A stretch of 64,000 bases of DNA from Prorocentrum cordatum. Lineage: Eukaryota; Sar; Dinophyceae; Prorocentrales; Prorocentraceae. Below the pieces are notes generated by a model. It was not told where the DNA came from. It did not search any database and was given only the letters and a program-made list of their open reading frames with translations. This document shows, piece by piece, positions 29,556-40,664 of the stretch (the stretch's first letter is position 1; each line of letters starts with the position of its first letter). The position numbers and the translations under genes are program-made. The DNA lies in assembly GCA_963575745.1 (NCBI GenBank), contig CAUYUJ010015273.1:185648-249647 (forward strand). Reading direction: 5' to 3'.

Positions 29556-30270
29556 TCCCTCTTTCTTATGTGCTCTGCATGCGTTTTCTGGTGATTGGTG
29601 GTCTTCAGGCTACCGTATGCACGGGCCAGACCCCACCACGGCCGCCGGCGGCCGACCCCAGCCATTGCGCTGGGCTTGACCGCCCGCCGCCTGGGTGGGC
29701 CCATGCGTGGCGCGATGCCGCCACGCAGTGACACCAGATATAGATTTCACTTGTCCAGACTTTTGTGCTGTAAGCTGTGGGTGTGCTCGACCGGCCTTCG
29801 CCCCCTTCTTGCCCCCCTCTGCTTTGTACTCGGCTCGTGTGGGACCCTGGTGCGCGTGCCGCTGTTGGTCTCCGCACCCAAGAGCTCTCGTCCTTCATGA
29901 CGCTCGTTTTGGATGTTGTGCATTATGCCGACTTGTTCGACCGGGCGTAGTGTAGCGTAGCCGGCAGTTTCGCTCCGTCCGTTCTCCGCTGCTGCTCTGC
30001 TCGTTCTTTTGTCTCGTCCTCTCTCTTCTTTCTTTCTTCGTGTTTCCCTCGTCCCCCGCTGCGTGCTTCTTGTGTTTCTCCGCTGCCCCTTGCTTGCCGT
30101 CCGCTGCCTTCTCCGTTTTCTCTCCTTCCTCCTCTAGTGCGTGCGCTCTTGGCGATGTCTCGTGTGACATTCCCGGGTTGCCCGATGGTCTTCTGTCTCA
30201 CGTTGTGGAGCCATCTGTGCATGGAGGTCTTGAGGAAGAACAGAAACCTTTCACTTCTAACATACTCCGT
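29556..30270. other. No gene recognised
   Basis: Mixed sequence with a C/T-rich stretch at about 29995-30135 (CTTCTTTCTTTCTTCG). Frames are short and unremarkable. Confidence 0.4.
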
Positions 30271-30274
30271 CACA

Positions 30275-30925
30275 CTCGTGTGGCCGTGGGATGGGCGGGG
30301 GAAATGATGTGGGGCGGGGGGGCAGGGGGGCTCGCCGCTGGCCGCCGCTGCGAATGCCCCGGCGGCCGCGATCCAGCCATTCCTGCCGACCAGCCACCTC
30401 TCAACTCTATCCTAACTTGGATGCCTCTCATCTTTGCTTCCTGCCTCCAGTCTCTCACTTTCCATCGCCACCGCATCCTTCGCATTCCCAGCGCGCATTT
30501 GCCGCGACGTGTGCGCGCGCGTGTGTGTGTGTGTGTGTGTGTGTGTGGTCCTATCGTGGAACAGGGGCAACGGCGCCGGCCTGGCCGCCGCCGCGGAAGG
30601 CGCGAGCCTCTCCCGCGCTCAGTGGATACCCCAGACGCCGCGTGGCCGCGAGTACTTCGTTCGGGGACCCTGCGCCTGCTTGCAAACGAGTGCCCCCGTC
30701 GTAGGAATGGCGGGCGCCTATGGGGGATTCCTACTGGCAGGGAGAGATGCCTCTGCGCTTCCCAATTTGGCGAGCGTGGCCGCCAACCGCGCTGTCTTGC
30801 CACAGGGCCACCGCCTGGCGGGTGTGGCCTGGTTCGCGTCGTATGCCGCGCCGCCGCCGCCCGCCGGCGCTCCGCTGCCCTCCGCGCTACCTCTCGGATG
30901 CCCCGCGCGCAACCGCAAGGTATGA
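30275..30925 (+). repeat. Old tandem duplication, copy 1
   Basis: Shares in order with copy 2: GTGTGGCCGTGGGATGGGCG, GATGATGTGG, ATCGCCACCGCAT, GGCGGGCGCCTA, TTGGCGAGCGTGGCCGCCAA and CACCGCCTGGCGGGTGTGGC. A (GT)n tract lies at 30518-30548. A frame reading SLSRAQWIPQTPRGREYFVR and onward looks coding-like, but the second copy does not keep it. Confidence 0.55.
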
Positions 30926-30944
30926 AGTTCATCTCTGACCTACT

Positions 30945-31545
30945 CCTTCCCATCCGTGTGGCGGCGGGATGGGTGGGGGGGATGATGTGGGACAGGGAAG
31001 CAGGGGGGCTCTCCGTTGGCCACCGCGGCGAGGCCCTGGTGGCCGCGATCCAGGCACGCCAGCCAGCCAGCCAGCCACCTTTCAACTTTCCTTTTCACGT
31101 TCAATCGCCACCGCATTCCTAACCTTCTCTTCGCAGTTTTCTAGCGACGCGGTGGGGGGTGTGCATGCTAAGGGAGGGGGGGCAACGACGCCAGCCCCGC
31201 CACCACCCAGGGAAGGCGCACCCCCCCGCGCCCAGCAGAACCTCTAGCGGTGGCCACCAGTCCTTCGCTCGGGATCCCTACGCCTGCTAGCAGACGAGGG
31301 TCTCCGTCGTACGACTGGTGGGCGCCTAGGATTCCTACCGGCAGGGGGAGTTGCCTTTGTGCCTTCCAACTTGGCGAGTGTGGCCACCAGCCGCATTGTG
31401 GTCCCACATGGCCATCGCCTGGCGGGCGTGGCCCGGTGACGCCCCTTGCCGCACCGCCACCACCCACCACCACTCAGCCCTTTCCGCGCTGCCTCTCTGC
31501 AGCCCCACTCGCCGTGACGCCAGGTATCCCTCCTCCCTGCTCGCC
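30945..31545 (+). repeat. Old tandem duplication, copy 2
   Basis: Diverged partner of 30275-30925 with the same succession of shared words (GTGTGGCGGCGGGATGGGTG ... TTGGCGAGTGTGGCCACCAG ... CATCGCCTGGCGGGCGTGGC). The open frame of copy 1 is interrupted here. Confidence 0.55.
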
Positions 31546-32165
31546 TTCCTCTTGGGTGTGATATGTTTTCTTGTTTTTTTCCTCCCTCTCCTTTTTAACT
31601 GCTGTCGTTACCCTTCACATTGTAACATGTCCCCTATCCGGCGACTCCTGGAACGAATGATCCAGGAGCCGCTTGGCTCTGGATTTGATCACCCCCGCAG
31701 GGCCGACCGCAGGGCCGACCGGCCCTGGGTGGGGAGGTGCGTCCGACGGGTCCTGTCGCCTTCAGCTCGTCATCTCGTCAGAAGGAAGGTCTCCCCATCC
31801 CCCCTTTTTTTTCCATCCCACCTACGGTCGTGGTGTTGGAAATTTTGCCCATCAGCCGGACATTTCTTTCAGAAGGCCCGAGGCCTTCCGAGTCTTTGAG
31901 AACCCTGAGATCCGACGTTTCGAAACAAATTTGACATCGTAGACAGAACCACGACCGGAGCCCCAGGCCCTATCTCTCCGCCTCACTCTGTGAGGCGGAT
32001 CAAGCTCTGAGGGCTCCAGGGTCGGGAGATCGGGCGAAAAAGGGCAATTTCTGGAAGAGTGTGAAGGCCCAGGTAAGAGGAAAGGCCCGCCCCCTTTGCA
32101 TTCCCGGACATCCTCCGTCGCGTTTTTTTCGACCCGCGGGCTTCCCGAATTGGGTTCGATAGACG
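31546..32165. other. Dispersed repeats, no gene recognised
   Basis: Contains AGAAGGCCCGAGGCCTTCCGAG (a short hairpin-like word at 31872) and GAGATCCGACGTTTCG (31908), which resemble parts of dispersed families A and B. Confidence 0.4.
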
Positions 32166-32310
32166 GGGACCGTGGGTCGCGCCGCATCGCCGATGCCTCG
32201 GCGATGCGGCTCGATCTGGTTTTCGAGTATCCCCCCGCCGATGGCAGCGATGCATCGCCGACGTCGCCGACGCATCACCGATGTGTCCGCGATGTGGCGC
32301 GATCCTCTTA
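32166..32310. repeat. GATGCATCGCC-rich hairpin repeat (family D type)
   Basis: CCGCATCGCCGA, the loop TGCC, then TCGGCGATGCGG form a perfect 12-bp stem at 32182-32209. Further GATGCATCGCCGACG words follow. Related sequence is at 34418-34515, 56895-57045 and 57745-57800. Confidence 0.6.
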
Positions 32311-32359
32311 GGCATAGGGCTTCTCGTTTTTTCGAGACGCGGGCCCCCCACTTCTCGAC

Positions 32360-32445
32360 GGCTTACCTGGGACCGGCTTTTCACCCCGAGCCACTTTTCT
32401 GGCGGCCCCGAGGCTCGGTCAAGGCCCCGAACGGCCGAAACCTGT
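32360..32445. repeat. Dispersed repeat family A, copy
   Basis: GGGACCGGCTTTTCACCCC, GAGCCACTTTTCTGGCGGCC and AACGGCCGAAACC. Confidence 0.5.
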
Positions 32446-32654
32446 GGAACACCTCCGCCTTGATTTTTCGAGACGCCAGAAGCCCGGGCTCCTTCACAGG
32501 GTCGGGTGGGGGGCAATGCAGGGTGACCTGCATGGGGGGTGAAGACAAGTGTCCTCTAGGGCCTCCTCTGGGCCCCTGGTGGCTCCGAAGGGGCCCCTGA
32601 AGGGCGCCTTGGGGGTCTTTTCTCTTCGCCCCCCGCCTGCCACACGCCCGACCG

Positions 32655-32870
32655 GGAACTTGCCGCCGCGAGGAGCTCCGAGAGCTCTTCCTGGACCTCG
32701 GGGCGGCCGAGACGCTCGACCGCCCGCGCCTGGCCCGGCGCCTGGCCGCGGGCCGCGGTGCCCGCCCGCGGCGGAGCGCGCCGCCGGCCGCCGCCCGCGC
32801 GGCGGGCGACGCCGGCCCTGCCCGGAGCTCCGGTCCGAGGCGGAACGACCATTCGCCGGAGTGAATTCTG
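32655..32870 (+). other. Candidate host exon
   Basis: The frame reads CRREELRELFLDLGAAETLD then RPRLARRLAAGRGARPRR, with regular acidic/Leu spacing that suggests a helix. Downstream GGTGGGGGCC offers a donor. No family is recognised. GC content is very high, so a chance frame cannot be excluded. Confidence 0.3.
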
Positions 32871-32879
32871 GTGGGGGCC

Positions 32880-33072
32880 CACAGGGGTCTCCCCAGCAGT
32901 GTCCCTCCTCCTCCTATTTTTTTTTGCGCATGTGTCTCGCATGGCACGTCGTCCAGGCACGCCAGATTCCAGAGGCCACGGCCTCGCCCACCCGGTCTTG
33001 AGTAGGCCCCGGACGCTGTCCGCAACGGTGGTCGCATCGCATCGCGCCACAGGTGTCTCCCCAGCACTGGCC
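32880..33072. repeat. Direct-repeat-bounded segment
   Basis: CCACAGGGGTCTCCCCAGCA (about 32880) and CCACAGGTGTCTCCCCAGCA (about 33047) are direct repeats about 167 bp apart with AG|G words at both ends. This is the arrangement expected of an introner-type intron. The enclosed DNA has no recognised family. Confidence 0.35.
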
Positions 33073-33349
33073 TGCACGATGGGATTCGGCGCCCCTGCGG
33101 CCCTGTCAAGCTGCGCACCAAAGGTCGTTTTTGCGCAGGGTCACTCTTGCGTGTGGTCTCCATTGCCACCGCTTGGGGGATCAATCTTCGCGGACCCACA
33201 CAGGCGGTGGGTATGGACATATTCGGCCCCCCAGGGGCCAAAATGTATCCATATCCGACATGGATGAATTTTCGCCTCGCAAGCAGGAACAGCGTCTTCA
33301 GGCGGGCTAGTTGGTGGCGGCGATGTGGGCGACCCTCAGATCCAGGCGT

Positions 33350-33475
33350 TGCAATTCTTTTGCGCTAGGCAATTTCGGCAGGTTTCGGGCCCCGGCACCC
33401 TCACAGTTCGATCCGGTTCGAAAATTAAGCATACAGATGGGGTCTAGGGGTCCAGTCTTGATTGCTAAGGCCTTA
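33350..33475. repeat. Dispersed repeat family B, copy
   Basis: GGGCCCCGGCACCCTCACAG, TTCGATCCGGTTCGAAAATT and CAGATGGGGTCTAGGGGTCC. Confidence 0.5.
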
Positions 33476-33639
33476 CGGCCGGTGCCGCCGACCCTGAAGA
33501 CGACGACGACGAATACGAGGATGAGGAGGGAGGAGGGGGATTAAGGTGGAAGGGAGCAGGAGAAGGCGAAGGAGATGTTCCCCATGTGGGCCGAGGGAGT
33601 CGTAGCAGAGACAGAGGGAGCCTTGTGGCCTGCGGCCCT

Positions 33640-33890
33640 TCCCGCCACCGTGCTGGGGTTGTGGTTGAAAGGCCTCTTGGATGTTTTCGGGCCTGTTTGG
33701 GCCTCTGTTCGGCCTCTTGCGGGTCTCTTGGGGGCCTCTTCGGGCCACTTGAGGGGCTCTTGGGGCCTTCCCAGGGCTTCTTGGGGCGGAAAGCTCGAAA
33801 TGTCGATTCGTGGTCCTCTTCTTGGGCTGCTTGGGGCCCTCTTGGCGCGTCTTGGCGCTTTTTTGGGCTCCGGGACGGGCCTGGGGGTGG
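33640..33890. repeat. Short-period GGGCCTCTTGGGG-type repeat
   Basis: GGCCTCTTG words recur every 10-30 bp. They resemble the reverse complement of the CCCAAGAGGCC words that dominate 37.4-39.2 kb and 40.7-41.3 kb. Confidence 0.5.
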
Positions 33891-34417
33891 ATGCGTATCT
33901 GACCCCCCACCCCCGGATCTCCCCCGGGACCCCCCCCTCGGCGGGGGAGGGATCAAAGGGAAGGGGCTTCCCTTCGACTTACGTGCGACGTTGCTACGGT
34001 TTCCTCTCGCTGGCAGGCTTGAAGAGGAGGGTGCAGGGAAAGGGGACGACGGAGACGCAGGGAAAGCGGACAACGGGTACGTCGACTGAGCGCACGCCGA
34101 CAGGGGATCCGCACGCCGACAGGGTCGGCGGATCTTTTACGATGTTGAATTTTTTCTCAACGTCGGATCTCAGGGGAGTGGGGAGTTGGAGAAGGTGGGG
34201 CTTCTCTCTCGTCCACTATCACATCTGCTTCTTCTGGCCTCGTCAGCGCTCACCGTCACCGCGCTCGAGGAGGCTCTGCCGCTCGTTGCCTGCACGTGGC
34301 CGCGAGGCTCATTGACGCTCCGGGCGGAGTGGCGCCCGCCAGCCCGTTTGAGAAAAATGGAGGAGCTGCTGTCGGGTCCCAGGGCCACGAAATATGGATC
34401 TGGGATGAAACTCGCCG

Positions 34418-34690
34418 CAGTGCCGATGCATCCGCGATGCGGCTCCATGGGGAACCCGATATTCTCCGCGCTGACTTCGCCGATGCATCTCCGACGGCGG
34501 CGATGCATCGACGAGAGAAGCGGCGTAAACATACCAGGCACTCCGAAGAACAAAGAGCACAGACCTTCAGTTCGTTGGAAGCAACATGACGAAGTTTTGT
34601 CGCCGTTTTCGGCTGTCTTGGGCCCTTGCCAGGCCACGGTGCCGTCAAAGCGTTGCGGGACTTTGGGATGAGCTTCCCAGATTTCCGAGG
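34418..34690 (+). repeat. Dispersed repeat family D, copy 1
   Basis: TCTCCGCGCTGACTTCGCCG, GATGCATCTCCGACGGCGGC, GCGGCGTAAACATACCAGG and GTTCGTTGGAAGCAAC. It matches 57743-57985 closely in the same orientation. Confidence 0.65.
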
Positions 34691-34729
34691 ATGGGACTTG
34701 TTCCGATGCGGGCGACTCTCCTCGGTTTC

Positions 34730-35990
34730 GTCCTCTGGGGCCTGCTATCGGCCCCGGGGCCACCAAATATGGATCCGAGACGAAAAAGCTGCGCCCAGGA
34801 AAGGGATCAGAAGCTCTGGGGCCGCGGAAATCTATTCATAACATCAGAACACGAAGAAGAAACACAAAGAAGACCTTCAACGTACCCTGAGATCCTGGCG
34901 ACGCGATTTTTTCACAGCAGGCGCTTTCACGCAGTCTCATGCCCTGGGGTCCTCACAGATCGATCCGCCTCGAGGATTGCGACAGTCAGCCGGGGTCCTG
35001 GGCTCCGGTCGTGATGCTCCGCAATGTTGTATGTTGGACTCCAGGATTTCGGGCCACGCACGCGGCGGCTTCCGCAGGCGTATGCAGGTCGAGGCCCTTT
35101 GCAAATGGTTCACGTGCGAACCCAGCCCTGCGTGCTTCCAGCTTCCCCCCGAGAACGCTCGGAGGTCCGAGCGGGAATGTCGTGACGACTCGTCGCATTA
35201 TGTACACTGTTCATTTCTAATTCTTCGAAGGTTGTCCGATTTTTTGGGGGGCCAAGATCCTTTCATTTCTAATTCTTCTATCCTGGGCCTCTTCCTGGCC
35301 ACTGGGGGGCCAGGAACAATTAGAAACGAGCACAATTAGCAGACGGCCTCGAAGCGGGTCACCAACGCGAAGACTAAGCTGCTCGGTGGTTGGCACCCCA
35401 CGCAGGCGGGCGTGCGTGTAGCCGAAGCGGCAGTGCGGCTCACAGACTGTGAGGTCCGCGCCTTTTAAGGGGTGGCCTAGTGGCTGCCCGCCGTCACAGC
35501 TCGCGTGCAGCCGTTGCGCCGCGAAGCATTGCCACGGCACAAAAAAATGAGCGCGAGTAGAAATGAATGACGTGTAGTTCCATTCTCCAATGAGCATGGA
35601 GACGGTGATAGTCACAAGGGGATTTTGGATCGGCACCTCCCCTCCCTTGGCGCGCGAAGTTGAAGCGCGCCGGGGGCGGCGCCTCTGGGGGGTCCAGCGC
35701 CGATTGGGGAGGAACGACTTGGTGCTTCGCGCGGTGGTGGTTGCTGCTGTCTGCCTGCGCAGTTGCGAGCTGCCCGAGCAGGTCTAACCACCATTTCGTA
35801 ATTGGTGGTTGCTCGTTTTTGCAGACGGTCCATGCAGGACCCCCGCCTCGCCAACCATCATCTGAGATTACGAAGTCGCGGTTAGTATTCATTTCGAGAT
35901 CTTTTCTTGATGTTCCAAACTGTTTTTGCACACCGTCTCAAACACCAATGCCCCAGCCGCCATTCCAGATAATCAAAACCGATGGTTGCT
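34730..35990 (+). repeat. ~1-kb dispersed element, copy 1, with a ~440-bp insertion
   Basis: Families C and B follow one another here and continue to GGGCCACGCACGCGGCGGCT, then CCGAGAACGCTCGGAGGTCC. After an interruption of about 440 bp (35178-35621) come TTGGATCGGCACCTCCCC, GGTTGCTGCTGTCTGCC and CATCTGAGATTACGAAGTC. The same order without the interruption is found at 59925-60895, so families B and C are parts of one larger element. Confidence 0.65.
35178..35621. other. Insertion inside the 1-kb dispersed element
   Basis: Present here, absent from the copy at 60.5 kb. It carries two ATTTCTAATTCTTC words (35213 and 35268) 55 bp apart and no ORF of note. No terminal repeats are obvious. Confidence 0.45.
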
Positions 35991-36235
35991 GCTGTCTGCC
36001 TGCGCAGCTGCAAGCTGCCCGCGCAGGCCCGATCACCATGCCGTGATGTTTGTGTGGCGGTCGCCACGGGTTGCAGGCCCGACGGTCCGAGAAGGATCCC
36101 CGCCAAGCGCCGGCGACCACTTGGGGATCACGAAGCGACGGCTCGGAATTTCGGACTCCTCCTCCTCCTCCTGTCTTGATGCTCCGAACTTTATCTGCAC
36201 ACCGGGTCAACCATGCGTGCCCCGGCCGCGGTTCC
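35739..36235 (+). repeat. 246-bp tandem duplication
   Basis: GGTTGCTGCTGTCTGCCTGC occurs at about 35739 and 35985. Both are followed by the same succession (GTCTTGATG / CTTGATGTTCC, CTGCACACCG / TTGCACACCG, GCCCC-GCCGC), with the second copy more diverged. Confidence 0.6.
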
Positions 36236-36327
36236 TCTGAACTGGAGAGGTGGGTCTGGCGCAGGGGGGTCGGCGGCGAGAGGGGCAAGCGTTCATGAGT
36301 TGTGTGCTTCAGTCAGCCCGCATCGTA

Positions 36328-36450
36328 AGGATGAGCGACTTCCCAAGGCTATTATTGCATGCTGGCCCCTTCGGGGCCCATCCTCAGCTACTTTCGCTGG
36401 CCAGCCTTGTTCGGGAAACGCTAACACGGCCCTTCAAGGCCCTTGCATCC
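36328..36450 (+). repeat. Dispersed repeat family H, copy 2
   Basis: GATGAGCGACTTCCCAAGG, CCCCTTCGGGGCCCATCCT and TTCGCTGGCC. See 16621-16745. Confidence 0.5.
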
Positions 36451-36699
36451 TTACCGGCTGACGGTATTTCCCGCATAACTCTTTGGAGAGGTAAGAGGGT
36501 TTCGGATAAGAAGCCGGCGGCGCAGGGTAGGCCAGCTCCTCTCCAAGGCTCCCGGCCAGGCATCCCCAGAGCGACTTGCTTGAGCTCGCAGTGTGTTCCG
36601 GCAAGCGTTTTCCTCCTCCTTCCCAATACGCGTGCCTCAAGCCTTCCCGCAGGTCCTTCGCAGCTCCCTCGAAGTTCCTTCGAAGCTCGTTTTTCGAAG

Positions 36700-36815
36700 C
36701 TCGCAAGCTCCCCAGGCATGCTTTCCAGCGTCCTGGCAAGCGTCTCCCACAGGCATTTCCGCGCTTGCAAGCTCGCTAGGCATGCTTTCCAGCGGCCTTG
36801 CAAACGACTCCTGTA
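36700..36815. repeat. ~68-bp direct duplication
   Basis: GGCATGCTTTCCAGCG preceded by GCAAGCTC occurs twice, about 68 bp apart. No coding signal. Confidence 0.6.
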
Positions 36816-37074
36816 AGCGTTTTTTTACGCGATTTTGACTCCGCTGCTATCGGGGTTTTGGACTGCACAAATGCACCCACTAGTGCGCAACCATTGCGGG
36901 GAGGCGCGAACCAGTGCACGGGCGAGAACTATCGAGTGTGAATAAAACTACACAGCTGGATCCACGCGGAACTCTTATTCAGCCTGCAAATTCTTGCATC
37001 CAGGCACCAACTGTCGCAAGTGCTATTGCACTTCACCCCGCGGACCCGTCGGCGTCAGACCCAAAGAGACGATA

Positions 37075-37225
37075 CTGCCACCCTTCCCTGGAGATCCGGG
37101 CGTCGCATTTCGTTCACAACGAGCGGTTTTGCCCTGTTTCGGGCCCTGGGGCCTTCACGGATCGATCAGACTCGAAAAATGCAGCAGACAGATGGGGTCC
37201 AGGGCTTTGGTCAAGGTTTTTCCCT
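37075..37225. repeat. Dispersed repeat family B, copy
   Basis: CCCTGGAGATCCGGGCGTCG, CCTTCACGGATCGATCAG, CTCGAAAAATGCAGCAGACA and GATGGGGTCCAGGGCT. Confidence 0.6.
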
Positions 37226-37419
37226 GGCTTGGGGTTCCCGTTTATCGTCCTCCTAAGGGGGTCTGGGGGTGTACCACCCGAAACCTGGCCCCGGCCAAGG
37301 GAGAACGCCGGCGGAAGACGGCCGCTCACGGCCCCATTTCGCCAGACGCGCTTCCGGGCGGCACGGACGGCTCCAACATGGTCCGACAGATCGTCCCAGA
37401 GGGCAGAGATTCGCCGAAA

Positions 37420-39225
37420 CACCGGTCCAAGACGCCGAAGATGGCTCCAAGTGGGACACGAAGTCCCCAGGACCGCCCAAGAGGCCTCCAGGATGGCCTC
37501 CAAGAGGGCCCGGAGAGGCAAATTTCACATATTTCCAGATTGTTTTCGATTCTTTTCGTATTTCCACTTCTTCGGCTTCCAAAGCGTGCCCCAGGACAGC
37601 CCCAATGGCTCCCGCGAGAGCGTCCACGCGGACGAAGGGGCCCCCAAGACGACTCAAGAGCCTTCCAATACTGCCCACGAAGGCGCCAGGAACGCCCTCA
37701 GAGAGGCCCCATGGCCCGCAAGACGGTCCAAGAGGACACAAAGTCGCCGAGAGATCGGTCCAAGATGCCCAAGATGGCTTCAAAATGGGCCACTGAGCCC
37801 CCTGGACCGCCCAAGACGCCTCCAGGAGGGCCTCTGAAAGGGCCAGGAGAGGCAATTTCATATATTTTCTCATTTTTCTATGTTTTTATAATTTCCACTT
37901 CTTCGGCTTCCCCACGCGCGCAGAAGCCCAAGATGCCCCAAATCGCGCCCCAGGATAGCCCCAGTGGCCCCCGCGAAAGCGTCCACACGGACGACGAGAT
38001 CCCCCAAGACGGCTCGGGAGGCTTCCAATACTGCTTAAGCAGGCGCCCGGAGCGCCCGCAGAAGGGCCCAGTGGCCCGCAAGATGGTCCAAGAGGGCACA
38101 GAGTCACCAGAAGCACCAGTCCCACGACGCCCAAGATGGCCTCAAAACACGACACGGCGTCCCCAGGACCGCCCAAGAGGCCTCCAGGAGCGTCTCCAAG
38201 AGAGCCCGGAGAGGCGAAGATGAAAATGATATATTTCCCGACAGGTTTTCAATGTTTGTCGCATTTCTACTTTTTCGGCTTCCTGACGAACCCACAAGCC
38301 CAAGAGGCTCCAAAGCGCGTTCTAGGACTGCCCCAACGGCCCCCGCGAGGGCGTCCACACGGACGAAGAGACCCCCCAAGACGGCTCAGGAGGCCTCCAA
38401 GAGGACGCCAGGAACGCCCTCAGAGAGGCCCCATGGCCTGCAAGATGGTCCAAGAGGGCCACCAGTCGCCGAGAGATCGGTCCAAGACGTCCAAGATGGC
38501 CTCAAAATGGGCCACGAAGCCCCCAGGACCGCCCAAGACGCTTCCAGGAGGGCCTCCAAGAGGGCCTGGAGAAGCAAAATCAATACATGTCCTGAAGGGT
38601 TGCCGAAGTCTTTCGCATTTCCGCTTCTTCAGATTCCCAATGCTCCCCGATGGCCCAAGAGGCCCGACAGTGCCTCGTTCAATATCAACTCAGAGCCCAC
38701 CCGACACGACCTCCAACGATTCTTCAGAGTTCACATGAGCCTGCAGAGCCCCCAAACTCCATTCTTTCGCCCGTCAGCTTCTTCGCCCCAGCGTTGTGGT
38801 CCCATCACCCCTTTGGCTGGTGGCTCGTGTAGAAGCGTACTGAGCACACCTCGTGGCTCGCATGTTCGCGTGCTGGGCTCACGCCCAAGGCGCACCGTCG
38901 TTTCTTCGGCCCCCTGTCAAGACGCCCAAGATGGCCTCAACATGGCCTATGAAGCCCCCAGGACCGCCCAAGAGGCCCCCAGGAGAGCCTCCAAGAGGAT
39001 CCAGAGAAGCACACATCATATATTCTGGAAGGTTTTCGATGCTTTTCGCATTTCCGCTTCTTCGGATTCCGATGCTCCCCGATGGCCCAAGAGGCCCGAC
39101 AGCGCCTCTTTCCATGTCAACTCAGAGCCCACCCGACACGACCCCCGACGATTCTTCAGAGTTCACAGGAGCCTGCAGAGCCTCACAACTCTTTCGCCCG
39201 TCAGCTTCTTCATCCCCGCGTTGTG
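37420..39225 (+). repeat. ~350-bp tandem array, 5 units
   Basis: GGACCGCCCAAGAGGCCTCC-type markers lie at about 37478, 37803, 38167, 38525 and 38961. Each is followed by a T-rich block (TTCGCATTTCCACTTCTTCG) and then a block of CCCAAGA/GGCC words. The long open frames across it (up to 409 codons) repeat the same peptides and are not evidence of a gene. Confidence 0.75.
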
Positions 39226-39499
39226 GTCCCATCCGCCCCTTTGGCTGGTAGCTCGCATTGACGCGTGCTGAGCTCACCTCGTGGCTCCCATGTCCACGTG
39301 CTGTGCTCACCCCCAGACGCACCGTCGTTTTCTCAGCCACCTTTCCCACCAGACAGCTTTGCCCACGACTTCCGCCAGGTTCTTCGCCCCGACGTGGTCT
39401 TCTCAACCCCGACGTAGTGCACCCATGCCCCCGCTTCGGCCAGTGGTTCGCATGGAAGCGTGCTGAGCTCCCCTCTAACGTCAGGGTCCGTGGCAATAT

Positions 39500-39700
39500 C
39501 AGATCACTACAGTGTTGCAGAATTTTCGCAACGTTGGATCTCAGGGCCCTCTCGTTTTTCCTTCTTGGGCTTCCTTGGAGGCCTTCGTCGCGCCCAGAGG
39601 TCCGCACCGTTTTCCCAAGGGTAGTTTTTCGTCCCAGCTCCATTTTTGGAGGTCCCAGGGCCCGTTCACGGGCCCCAGAGGCCGAAATCTGGGAAACACG
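39500..39700. repeat. Dispersed repeat family A with part of B
   Basis: TTTTCGCAACGTTGGATCTC (end of B), then TTTTTCGTCCCAGCTCC, GGTCCCAGGGCCCGTT and CAGAGGCCGAAATC. Confidence 0.5.
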
Positions 39701-40049
39701 TCAGGATTGAGCAACATCCGATCCTGCGAGATCGGGGAGCCGCGGCATCGGCATCTGAGGCATTCCATAAAGGGCCTCGCCTTCGAGGATCGAAGGAGTG
39801 GTCATTGCTGCCTCGGCGGGAGCGGAAGGGCGGCGGAAGGTGGCGGAAGTACATCGAGGGCGGCTCCGCTGGCGGAAGGAAGCCAGCGGAAGGGCAGCGG
39901 AAGGAAGCGACGCGCCCCCCTAAGAGACGACAGCATCTGTGGGTTCAGGGCTTCTGGGACCCGCCATCTTGGTCTCCGTAGGAGCGGGCCCGTGAACGGC
40001 TTCGGCCTGTCGGCGGAGGACTTGCTGGGCGCGGGCGCGGCCGGCAACG
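39701..40049. other. Sequence with GGCGGAAG words, no gene recognised
   Basis: GGCGGAAGG-type words recur at 39830-39905. No motif and no recognised repeat family. Confidence 0.4.
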
Positions 40050-40230
40050 GGGGCGATCGGGGGGCACCAGCCGTGCAGTCGGACCGAGGTATGAGATCGA
40101 GGTCGGTTCAGGGAGGGTGCACTGATGCTCTTCGTGTTTGTCGGATGTTCTTGCGCATCCTGGGGGAGGGCACCCTCGCATGTTCGTCAGTTTGGCCAGC
40201 GGAGAGTCTCATGTTCTTGAAGTCTGTTTT
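40050..40230 (+). repeat. Dispersed repeat family F, copy 1
   Basis: GTCGGACCGAGGTATGAGAT, CGAGGTCGGTTCAGGGAG, GCTCTTCGTGTTTGTCGGAT and GAGTCTCATGTTCTTGAAG. The same order is found at 57460-57620. Confidence 0.6.
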
Positions 40231-40254
40231 TCTGTCCTGGGTCCGACCGTACAC

Positions 40255-40645
40255 CTACACCATTTGGAAAAAGTGCTGTTCAGACTCTGGGCCGCCCAGA
40301 CTCTGGGGGGTCCTCCCTCCTCCTCCTTCTCCCTCTCCTCCTCCTCCTCCTCCTCCTCCTCCTCCTCCTCCTCCTCCTCCTCCTCCTCCTCCTCCTCCTC
40401 CTCCTCCTCCTCTTCCTCCTCTGGACCTCTGGATGGTGGCAGTTCTTGTGCATGGCATCGTCCTCTTCCTCCTCTTCCTCCTCCTCGTCCGCTTTTCCTT
40501 CTCCTCCTCCTCCTCCTCCTCCTCCTCCTCCTCCACCTCCTCCTCCTCCCTCCCCTCATCCTCTGCCTCCTCCTCCTCCTCCTTCTCCTCCTGCAGCTCC
40601 TTCTGCCTCCCCTCGTCCTCTTCCTCCTTCTCTTTCTCCTTCTGG
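40255..40645 (+). repeat. Dispersed repeat with (CTC)n arrays, forward copy
   Basis: CAGACTCTGGGCCGCCCAGA, a long (CTC)n array at 40317-40420, CTCTGGACCTCTGGATGGTG, then a second (CTC)n-type array to about 40645. The whole is an inverted copy of 51020-51310, which has the same parts in reverse complement order. Confidence 0.7.
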
Positions 40646-40664
40646 ACCCCGAGAAGCCCCCAAG

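Noticed and set aside
36994-38223. 409-codon plus-strand frame
   Set aside because: The same peptides recur with the ~350-bp tandem units and other frames are equally open; no domain.
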